NCBI GenBank assembly: GCA_047631555.1
Contig: JBLHZY010000003.1
Coordinates: 200,153-264,152 of the forward strand
Direction: 5' to 3'
DNA: 64,000 nucleotides
Source of the DNA: JBLHZY01 sp047631555
GTDB taxonomy: Bacteria; Pseudomonadota; Alphaproteobacteria; Rhodobacterales; Rhodobacteraceae
The position numbers were made by a program, and so were the translations under genes. The notes under the pieces were generated by a model, which saw only the letters and a list, made by a program, of their open reading frames with translations, did no database searches and had not been told where the DNA came from. Below, piece by piece: positions 52,344 through 58,985 of the stretch. Each line of letters begins with the position of its first letter. Position 1 is the stretch's first letter.

Positions 52344-52364
52344 TTTTTCTTGGCCCAAATACTC
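52344..52364 (+). repeat. 21-nt 3'-end element, copy C (after the MAPEG gene)
   Basis: TTTTTCTTGG-C-CC-AAATACTC starting 3 nt after the MAPEG stop codon, on the coding strand. It differs from copies A and B only at the two central positions. No clear hairpin follows, and the downstream lpd gene is 77 bp away. Confidence 0.75.
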
Positions 52365-52441
52365 AAATCCGGCGCGCAGCCAGAAGCTCAGGCTTCGCCC
52401 CTGCCCCCAAACGCCCGCAAACTCGACCATAGGAGAGACCC

Positions 52442-53830
52442 ATGGCAAGCTATGACGTTATCATCATCGGTTCCGGCCCCGGCGGCTATGTATCCGCCAT
52501 TCGCTGTGCGCAGCTCGGCCTGAAAACGGCCATCGTGGAAGGGCGCGAAACCCTTGGCGGCACCTGCCTTAACGTTGGCTGCATCCCCTCAAAGGCGCTG
52601 CTTCACGCAACCCATATGTTGCATGAAGCCGAGCATAACTTTGCCACCATGGGCCTAAAGGGCAAATCGCCTTCGGTCGATTGGGCGCAGATGCTCGCCT
52701 ATAAAGATGACGTGATCCACCAAAACACCGGCGGCGTTGAGTTCTTGATGAAAAAGAACAAAATCGAATGGCTCAAGGGCTGGGCGACGATCCCTGCGGC
52801 GGGCAAAGTCCAGGTTGGCGACGACGTGCATGAGGCAAAGAATATCATCATCGCCTCAGGCTCTGAGCCTTCGACCCTTCCCGGCATCGAGGTCGATGAG
52901 AAAATCGTTGTGACCTCCACAGGCGCGCTCGCATTGCCCAAAGTACCAAAGCGCCTTGTGGTGATTGGCGCTGGTGTGATCGGGCTTGAGCTTGGCTCGG
53001 TCTATGCGCGTCTTGGCTCTGAGGTGACGGTCGTTGAATATCTCGATGCGATCACACCAGGCATGGACGGCGACGTGCAACGCACCTTCCAGAAAATCCT
53101 CCAAAAGCAGGGGATTGAATTTGTTTTGGGAGCGGCTGTGCAATCGGTTGACGCAACCAAATCCAAAGCCAAAGTTACTTATAAATCGCGCAAGGATGAT
53201 AGCGAAGTAACGCTGGACGCCGATGTTGTGCTCGTCGCTACAGGGCGCAAACCCTATACCGATGGCCTTGGGCTTGATGCTTTGGGGATTGAACTCACTC
53301 CGCGCGGCCAGATCAAAACAGCGGCCAATTGGGCAACCAATATCCCCGGCATCTATGCCATTGGCGATGTGATTGAGGGCCCGATGCTGGCCCACAAAGC
53401 CGAAGATGAAGGCTCCGCCGTTGCCGAAGTGATCGCGGGGCAGCATGGCCATGTGAACTACGGCGTGATCCCCGGCGTGATCTACACAACCCCCGAGGTT
53501 GCCACCGTCGGCGCGACAGAAGCGCAGCTCAAAGAAGCGGGGCGCAAATTCAAGGTCGGCAAGTTCTTCTTTATGGGCAACGGGCGCGCCAAGGCGGTTC
53601 ATCAGGGCGAAGGCTTTGTGAAGCTGATCTCGGATGCTGAAACAGATCGCATCTTGGGCGCGGCGATCATTGGCCCGTCAGCGGGCGAGCTGATCCATGA
53701 GATTTGTGTAGGGATGGAATTTGGCGCGGCCGCAGAAGATATCGCGCGCACGTGCCACGCGCATCCAACCTATTCTGAGGCCGTGCGCGAAGCCGCCCTT
53801 GCTTGTGGCGATGGCGCGATCCACGCCTAA
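52442..53830 (+). CDS. lpd: Dihydrolipoyl dehydrogenase (E3)
   Basis: 462 residues. FAD loop VIIIGSGPGGYVSAIRCAQLGLK, the redox disulfide GGTCLNVGCIPSKALL, NAD site VVIGAGVIGLELGSVYARLG, and the C-terminal catalytic HAHPTYSEAVREAA (His-Glu pair in HPTYSEA). It re-oxidises the lipoyl groups of SucB and probably of other 2-oxo acid complexes. GGAGAGACC precedes ATG 52442. It is the last gene of the TCA block and ends in a terminator, next to a GntR regulator transcribed towards it. Confidence 0.97.
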   Translation: MASYDVIIIGSGPGGYVSAIRCAQLGLKTAIVEGRETLGGTCLNVGCIPSKALLHATHMLHEAEHNFATMGLKGKSPSVDWAQMLAYKDDVIHQNTGGVEFLMKKNKIEWLKGWATIPAAGKVQVGDDVHEAKNIIIASGSEPSTLPGIEVDEKIVVTSTGALALPKVPKRLVVIGAGVIGLELGSVYARLGSEVTVVEYLDAITPGMDGDVQRTFQKILQKQGIEFVLGAAVQSVDATKSKAKVTYKSRKDDSEVTLDADVVLVATGRKPYTDGLGLDALGIELTPRGQIKTAANWATNIPGIYAIGDVIEGPMLAHKAEDEGSAVAEVIAGQHGHVNYGVIPGVIYTTPEVATVGATEAQLKEAGRKFKVGKFFFMGNGRAKAVHQGEGFVKLISDAETDRILGAAIIGPSAGELIHEICVGMEFGAAAEDIARTCHAHPTYSEAVREAALACGDGAIHA

Positions 53831-53853
53831 TTGGTTGAGAAATCTTATTGGGG

Positions 53854-53880
53854 AAAGCCGGGCCAAGCGCTCGGCTTTTT
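53854..53880 (+). terminator. Rho-independent terminator of lpd
   Basis: AAAGCCG (53854-53860) pairs with CGGCTTT (53872-53878) around GGCCAAGCGCT, followed by TTTTT. Confidence 0.78.
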
Positions 53881-53907
53881 CTGTTCTGGGCAACGAAACC
53901 GCCCGGG

Positions 53908-54573
53908 TTACCCCACAAGTATCCGCAACCCCTGCGTCACATCCGTGCGAATAGCGAGCCGCAAGCCCGGCTCGTCCCCGGCCTTTAGCGCGGCCACGAT
54001 CAAGCGGTGATTGTGCGGCAGCTCCGTGCGGCGCAGGCGGCCATAGAGCTTGCGCATTGTCGGGCCAAGTTGGAGCCAGACGGTTTCGGCCATGGCCAAC
54101 ATCGCGGGCGCTTGGGCGCGCAGATAAAGGGTTCGGTGAAACTCAAGATTGGTGCGGATATAGCCAACCGCATCTTGCTTGGCGACGATCTCGGCGATCG
54201 AGCTATTGATCGTCTCAAGCCGCTCGATCAGCGCAATATGGGCGCGGGGCAAAGCGCGCGAGGCAAGCTCGGGCTCAAGCAGGGCGCGCAGGGCAGCAAG
54301 TTCTTCAATCCGCTCGTTGGTAAGTTCCGGGGTCGAGACGCGCCCCGAAGAACTTAGCGTCAGCGCGCCCTCGGCGACAAGCCGGCGCACCGCTTCGCGC
54401 GCGGGGGTCATGGAGACATCAAATTGCTTGCCGATCCCGCGCAACGTTAGCGCTACAGCGGGCTGAAGCTCTCCATGCATGATCTGGCTGCGCAGCGCGC
54501 GATAGACGCGTTCATGCGCGGCTTGGGGCTGTGGGCTGGCGTCTGGGCCGGTGCGGGGCGGTTGAATGAGCAT
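53908..54573 (-). CDS. GntR-family transcriptional regulator (FCD subgroup)
   Basis: 221 residues. The winged helix is VYRALRSQIMHGELQPAVALTLRGIGKQFDVSMTPAREAVRRLVAEG (key LRSQIMHGEL and DVSMTPAREAVRRL), followed by an all-helical FCD ligand domain with EFHRTLYLRA. Such regulators bind palindromic sites and respond to small acids or sugars. It sits just beyond lpd, convergent with it and 31 bp from the downstream metallopeptidase gene. Its location makes it a candidate for the factor that reads the TGTGATCACA operators, but no direct evidence links them. Confidence 0.9.
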   Translation of the reverse strand: MLIQPPRTGPDASPQPQAAHERVYRALRSQIMHGELQPAVALTLRGIGKQFDVSMTPAREAVRRLVAEGALTLSSSGRVSTPELTNERIEELAALRALLEPELASRALPRAHIALIERLETINSSIAEIVAKQDAVGYIRTNLEFHRTLYLRAQAPAMLAMAETVWLQLGPTMRKLYGRLRRTELPHNHRLIVAALKAGDEPGLRLAIRTDVTQGLRILVG

Positions 54574-54604
54574 GGCGCTTTATGCGCCTGTCAGCGCGGC
54601 GTGG

Positions 54605-55297
54605 TCAATCGGTGAAGCGATAGCGATGAAGCGCTTGGCCCTCGCGGCGCAGCCATGCGCGCGGGCGGGAATAGTCGGGATATATCTGCGCCACAACAGC
54701 CCAGAAATCGGCCGAGTGGTTCATCTCGACCCGGTGCGCGACCTCGTGCGCCGCGACGTAGTCCAGCACATTGCGCGGCGCCATTATCAGCCGCCACGAA
54801 TACATCAGATTGCCATTGGCCGCGCAGGAGCCCCATCGCGAGCGGGTATCTCGCAGGGTGATCCGCCCGTGGCTAACGCCAAGCGCATCGGCATAACGCG
54901 CGGAGGCCTCAACAAGGCGCGCACGGGCTTGCAGCTTAAGAAAGGCGCCAACACGCGGTGCGACCATATCTGGATTGGGCGGGACGATCAGCGCGCCCTG
55001 TTCAAGACGTGCCGCGCGCCCTTTGCCCGCAAGGATCGGCAGCTCTGCGCCTTCAAACAGGATCGTGCCGCCGATCTGGGGCATCGCGTCTTCGGGGCGC
55101 CCCTCAAGATTGGCGCGAATCCAGCGCTCTTTCTCTTGGGCAAATTCCAAGGCTTCGCGTTCGGGCGTCCACTTGGGCAAAGAGAGCGTCACCCGCCCAT
55201 CAAGGCGCGACACGCGCAGCGATATACGGCGCGCCCGCGCAGAGCGGCGCAGCGTAATGCTGATCGGCGGATCGCCGGGAAGAATCGCTTGGCTCAT
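54605..55297 (-). CDS. YgjP/SprT-like zinc metallopeptidase (DUF45 type)
   Basis: 230 residues. The HEVAH zinc motif lies in DYVAAHEVAHRVEMNHSADFWAV (key AHEVAH, about residue 188) with a third His in MNHSADFW. RSRWGSCAANGNLMYSWRLIMAP is the DUF45/YgjP signature (key RWGSC). No signal peptide. The family is predicted cytosolic, function unclear, often linked to DNA-protein or ribosome quality roles by similarity to SprT. ATG 55297 is used. Reads in the same direction as the GntR gene. Confidence 0.88.
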   Translation of the reverse strand: MSQAILPGDPPISITLRRSARARRISLRVSRLDGRVTLSLPKWTPEREALEFAQEKERWIRANLEGRPEDAMPQIGGTILFEGAELPILAGKGRAARLEQGALIVPPNPDMVAPRVGAFLKLQARARLVEASARYADALGVSHGRITLRDTRSRWGSCAANGNLMYSWRLIMAPRNVLDYVAAHEVAHRVEMNHSADFWAVVAQIYPDYSRPRAWLRREGQALHRYRFTD

Positions 55298-55489
55298 GCG
55301 CCGTTTCCGCTTTGCTCGAATTAACCTGATCGACACCTTTGGGCCGGATTACCCTACTATATAGCGCTTGTGCCCGCCGGTTACAGGCCCGTGATTGATT
55401 GATTGGTCCGAAAGGCTTTGACACCCGTGGTTTGCTGTGGCAATGCCCCTTAAATCCTGAATGTTCTGGACGATGGAAAGGGGTATCCA

Positions 55490-55816
55490 ATGCCCAATGA
55501 AGACTGGGGCGTTAAGCGCCTTTGCCCAACAAGCGGCAAGAGATTTTATGATATGGGCCGCAGCCCAATTGTGAGCCCATACACAGGCGAAGTTGTGACG
55601 TTTGACGCCAACAACAAATCGCGCGTGGCCGCAGCTGACAAAAACACCGCCAAGGTTGTTGAAGAAGAAGATGATGATCTGGTTGATGACGATGCCGTGG
55701 TTCTCGATGACGACGTCGATATTGATGATGATCTGCTCGATGATGACGATGATGACGACGACAATGTATCGCTCGATGAGCTGGCCGATGTGGCCGCGAA
55801 CGACGACGACAGTTGA
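55490..55816 (+). CDS. TIGR02300 family protein with an acidic tail
   Basis: 108 residues. The first 35 residues include WGVKRLCPTSGKRFYDMGRSPIVSPYTGE (key RLCPTSGKRFYD and PIVSPYTGE), the TIGR02300 signature with one conserved Cys. The C-terminal half is almost only Asp, Glu, Val and Leu. Such acidic tails suggest interaction with basic nucleic-acid-binding partners. It is widespread in alphaproteobacteria and its function is unknown. AAGGGG precedes ATG 55490; it is single and followed by tRNA-Ala. Confidence 0.9.
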   Translation: MPNEDWGVKRLCPTSGKRFYDMGRSPIVSPYTGEVVTFDANNKSRVAAADKNTAKVVEEEDDDLVDDDAVVLDDDVDIDDDLLDDDDDDDDNVSLDELADVAANDDDS

Positions 55817-55907
55817 TCGCAATTGTGCCAGACTTTTCGCTTGAACTGATCTGCGCACTATCCTAAGACGCGCGGGTGGGCGGCGCAGCCCCCCGCACCC
55901 AAAGAAT

Positions 55908-55983
55908 GGGGCCTTAGCTCAGCTGGGAGAGCGCCTGCATGGCATGCAGGAGGTCAGCGGTTCGATCCCGCTAGGCTCCACCA
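55908..55983 (+). tRNA. tRNA-Ala (GGC)
   Basis: 76 bases with encoded CCA. Acceptor GGGGCCT pairs with AGGCTCC (one G-U pair). The anticodon loop ATGGCAT gives GGC for GCC codons. D-loop AGCTGGGAGAG and T-arm GTTCGATCC are normal. Confidence 0.96.
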
Positions 55984-56247
55984 TTCCCCCCTCATTAGTA
56001 GATCGCAGGAAGAACGGCTTTGAGCTGATTGACTTACTGGCTAATGCTCTGTGATTTTTACATTGCTTAGAATTGTCGTCAGAGATATTTTTTGGCTATA
56101 GGTCTCTTTCGCTCGGCCCGCGGCAAGAGGCGATCCCCCGTAGTATTAACCCGTTCATAGTTTCGCAGAGAAAATGCCCGTAAATCACTCATATGAAGCT
56201 CTTATCGCTGACCTCATCGAAAAAATGGTGAAGGCGGTCTTGCGCCG

Positions 56248-56616
56248 ATGGCTGCCGATTGGCGTGCCATTTTGGCCCTGGAAGAGGCGCACCTGCGCAT
56301 TCTAAATCTGCTCTCGTTTCGTCCGGCTGTGGAAATTGAAACTGGGGTCATCTCAGGACAAGAGGCCTATGGTCTGTATCGAAAGGGCACCAGCGGCGCT
56401 TTCTTGCGGTGCGGTGGCGAAAGCCTTGCCTATGGCAAAGCCTCCCATGTGTTCGGCATGAATACCGATACCGATTGGGACGCGATGATTATGACCCGCT
56501 ACCCCTCGCCGCGCGCCCTTGCCTCGATGTGGTTGGATCCCGAATTTCTCAGGGCCCATAAGCATCGCGAAAGTGGCATAGAGCGCTCATGTGTGCTCGT
56601 TTTGCCCGGTGCTTAG
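56248..56616 (+). CDS. DUF1330-like protein, start uncertain
   Basis: 122 residues. LRILNLLSFRP, SGQEAYGLYRKGTSGAFLRCGGE and TRYPSPRALASMWLDPEFLRAHKHRESGIERS match the DUF1330 pattern of conserved ferredoxin-like proteins. The N-terminus is unclear: ATG 56248 has no good ribosome binding site. In another frame ATG 56174 opens MPVNHSYEALIADLIEKM, which stops at 56303, so a small frameshift could have split a longer gene. Function unknown. Low-expression context and atypical position next to a tRNA suggest an accessory gene. Confidence 0.6.
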   Translation: MAADWRAILALEEAHLRILNLLSFRPAVEIETGVISGQEAYGLYRKGTSGAFLRCGGESLAYGKASHVFGMNTDTDWDAMIMTRYPSPRALASMWLDPEFLRAHKHRESGIERSCVLVLPGA

Positions 56617-56748
56617 CGGATGCTTGCGCTATTTCAGTTGATGCACCAAGCCGGTTCAACGACTGCCAAACCTGCCGCCTGAAAAAGCTTGCTTGGCCGA
56701 TCAGCCTGCCTTCGCTAGTTTAACCAAGACCACGTACTTGGGAAGAAG

Positions 56749-56765
56749 CGTAACATCAGGTTACG
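56749..56765. promoter_or_regulatory. LysR-type operator upstream of the duplicated lysR start
   Basis: CGTAAC-ATCAG-GTTACG is a perfect 6+5+6 inverted repeat 19 bases upstream of ATG 56784. GTAACATCAGGTTA of this site recurs at 58818, upstream of the dehydroshikimate dehydratase gene. Confidence 0.6.
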
Positions 56766-56783
56766 TCGAACAAGGGGGTATCC

Positions 56784-56886
56784 ATGCGCGAAATCACATT
56801 GCGTCAGATCGAAGTGATCCGTGCTGTTCTGCTGCGCGGAACGATAAACGGCGCCGCAGAGCATCTTGGCGTTTCGGCACCGGGCA
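56784..56886 (+). repeat. 103-bp direct repeat, left copy
   Basis: Pairs with 57895-57997. Mismatches are at the CCGTGCT/CCGCGCT and GGCACCG/GGCGCCG positions. The repeats flank a 1008-bp segment (56887-57894). Confidence 0.85.
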
Positions 56887-56894
56887 CACAATAG
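56784..56894 (+). pseudogene. Duplicated, truncated 5' end of the LysR gene
   Basis: 36 codons, MREITLRQIEVIRAVLLRGT.. to TQ then stop. The first 103 bases (56784-56886) match 57895-57997 of the full LysR gene with two mismatches. AGGGGG at 56773 is a good ribosome binding site, so this is probably the original lysR start with its own promoter. After 56886 the sequence changes to unrelated DNA. Confidence 0.85.
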
Positions 56895-56920
56895 TGCCGC
56901 ATCATCGCGCCCAGTAGCCC

Positions 56921-57865
56921 TTACCCAGCAGCGCGAACCTTAAGAGCGGTGACAAACCGCGGGGCCCATTGCAAAACCCGGTGCAGGTATCTGCGCCGCA
57001 CGACCCGGTGCAGGGTCTTGCCTCGCTTTTCATAGACGCGCCTGAAATCGCTTTCTCGCCCTGGCGCATATCCAAGAACCTCTGAGATCGGGCGCGATTG
57101 ATCGAGCGAAAAAACGCCAAGACCGTGGCTGTGACGAAAGTTGAAACATTGGTCCGGGTATTCGCGCGTCAGCTCATCCCAGAATTGGTTAACCCCAAAG
57201 CCCGGCTGCTCTTCAGTTGTGTCATGAAACAACATAATCCCGTCGGATTTCATCTTAGGTTTCCAAGTCTGATAATCATTTAGGACCGCTTCATAGCTGT
57301 GAAACCCGTCGATATGGATAAGCGCGATTGAGCCGTCTTCAAAGTGATCGACGGCCTCCTCAAACAGCATCCGCAGCAAGGTTGAAAAGGCGTTGAAATT
57401 GCTGTCGTTATAGTGCTTCACAAAGGCATAGACGCTCTCATCGTAATGCCCCGCATGCTCATCGCCTTGCCAAGTATCAACGGCAAAGCATTTGGTTGCA
57501 AGATTATGCTTTTGAACGCTGTCACAAACCGAGAAATAACTGCCGCCATTATGGGTGCCTAGCTCAAGATATGTGTCTGGTTTGAGCCGCGCAACAAGGT
57601 CATATGCAAAAGGGATATGGCCAAGCCAAGCTGATGTACGCTCTTGGTTATTCACGTGTCGAGGGATATACATTGACACCACAAAAATCATTTGAACGCG
57701 CTCAATAAGGCTTTTCGCAAACCAGTTGTCAATACACGCAATGTTGTAACCTTTGTGCCAATCCTGCTCCAAATAGCCCCCGTTTGCCTTTACCAGAAAT
57801 GGTTGGCGGGCAAGAGGCGCCTTCTGTACAAATATCCTTAACAGCTCCAATCCGGCCCTGTGCAA
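56921..57865 (-). CDS. Class I SAM methyltransferase (Methyltransf_24-like), probably 5'-truncated
   Basis: About 314 residues. TYLELGTHNGGSYFSVCDSV is the SAM-binding loop (key LELGTHNGGSY). CFAVDTWQGDEHAGHYDE and IALIHIDGFHSYEAVLNDY, and MLFHDTTEEQPGFGV follow, typical of surface-polysaccharide methyltransferases. The only early start is TTG 57865 without a clear ribosome site; the next Met is at about residue 60. The frame stays open upstream into the repeat junction. I therefore think the gene lost its 5' end when the segment joined the LysR locus. The C-terminus is intact. The function is uncertain. Confidence 0.72.
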   Translation of the reverse strand: MHRAGLELLRIFVQKAPLARQPFLVKANGGYLEQDWHKGYNIACIDNWFAKSLIERVQMIFVVSMYIPRHVNNQERTSAWLGHIPFAYDLVARLKPDTYLELGTHNGGSYFSVCDSVQKHNLATKCFAVDTWQGDEHAGHYDESVYAFVKHYNDSNFNAFSTLLRMLFEEAVDHFEDGSIALIHIDGFHSYEAVLNDYQTWKPKMKSDGIMLFHDTTEEQPGFGVNQFWDELTREYPDQCFNFRHSHGLGVFSLDQSRPISEVLGYAPGRESDFRRVYEKRGKTLHRVVRRRYLHRVLQWAPRFVTALKVRAAG

Positions 57866-57891
57866 TACCAGGTTGAGGTAACAAAGAGGCC

Positions 57892-58821
57892 ATGATGCGC
57901 GAAATCACATTGCGTCAGATCGAAGTGATCCGCGCTGTTCTGCTGCGCGGAACGATAAACGGCGCCGCAGAGCATCTTGGCGTTTCGGCGCCGGGCATCA
58001 GCCGATTGATCAAACACACGGAGGAGTCGCTAGGGCTGCGCCTGTTTGAGCGGCGCGCGGGATTGTTTGTGCCCTCGGTTGAGGCCGGCGCAGTCTTTGA
58101 TCAGATCCGTGAGGTCTATAAGGGCGTTGAGAATTTACAGGTCGCGCTTGGTTCGCTGCAAAAGGGCGAAGATGTCCGGCTGGCCTTTGCTTCGGCGCCA
58201 TCGATCGCACAATTTATTGCCGCGCGCGCCATTCGGACCATGCGCCATCGCTATCCGGATCTGTTCATCGATCTCAACATTCTCAAGATCGAAGAGACCT
58301 TGGATTACCTGCTGCTTGAACGCGGTGAATTTGTGATTATGAGCTCGCCGGTAAAAAATCCGGGCTTGGTCAGCGAAAAAATCGCCCAGGGAAAAATTGT
58401 CGCGATCCTGCCTGAAAACCATCGCTTGGCGCGCAGAAATGTTGTTTCTGTCCGCGATCTGGCGAATGAACCATTGATCGGCGTTGAGCCAACCGATCCC
58501 TATGGTGAAAGCCTCGCACGGCCCTTTCTTGAGGCCGGGATTACGCCGCAATATGCCATGCGCGGACGGTTTGCTCAAACGGTTGTTAGCCTTGTGCGCC
58601 ATGGCTTAGGCGTTGCTTTAATTGATGAATTTTCTGTCGCCGAGGTTTATATGCCCGGCCTAGCACGGCGCCCACTGAAGGAAGTCGTCGATGTTTCAAG
58701 CTATGTCGTAACCAAAAAGGGACGCGCCCTGTCGAACTTCGCGGAATACGGCATTTTGCAGTTTCGCAACGAGTTGGCCGAAGCAAGCAAACACTGGATG
58801 GCGGAAACGAGCCAAGAGTAA
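57892..58821 (+). CDS. LysR-family transcriptional regulator, likely of the dehydroshikimate dehydratase gene
   Basis: 309 residues. Winged helix-turn-helix LRQIEVIRAVLLRGTINGAAEHLGVSAPGISRLIKHTEESLG (key GTINGAAEHLGVSAPGISRLI), then the two-lobed effector domain. Starts MMREITL at ATG 57892 behind AAGAGG. Compared with the left copy at 56784, the promoter and operator have been cut away and a new upstream sequence was supplied by the inserted segment, so it may now be expressed differently. It is followed by a putative 3-dehydroshikimate dehydratase gene with an operator related to the left one. Confidence 0.9.
   Translation: MMREITLRQIEVIRAVLLRGTINGAAEHLGVSAPGISRLIKHTEESLGLRLFERRAGLFVPSVEAGAVFDQIREVYKGVENLQVALGSLQKGEDVRLAFASAPSIAQFIAARAIRTMRHRYPDLFIDLNILKIEETLDYLLLERGEFVIMSSPVKNPGLVSEKIAQGKIVAILPENHRLARRNVVSVRDLANEPLIGVEPTDPYGESLARPFLEAGITPQYAMRGRFAQTVVSLVRHGLGVALIDEFSVAEVYMPGLARRPLKEVVDVSSYVVTKKGRALSNFAEYGILQFRNELAEASKHWMAETSQE
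57895..57997 (+). repeat. 103-bp direct repeat, right copy
   Basis: Start of the full LysR gene from its second codon on. See the left copy at 56784-56886. Confidence 0.85.
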
Positions 58822-58833
58822 CATCAGGTTAAC
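58818..58833. promoter_or_regulatory. Operator copy upstream of the dehydroshikimate dehydratase gene
   Basis: GTAAC-ATCAG-GTTAAC, sharing 14 bases (GTAACATCAGGTTA) with the 56749 site. Lies at the end of the LysR gene, about 155 bases upstream of ATG 58986. Confidence 0.55.
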
Positions 58834-58985
58834 ATATGCGATATCTGAATACTTGACGTTATGGGTCGCTGTGGCGAAAAACGCGTGCGGACATCAAAAA
58901 CAGGCAACTGATATGTCCGGTTTGAGGCCAGTTCTCTGGCCCTATTCTCGCTTGCTCCCACGCTCTCTTTTTCAGGAAAATCCGC

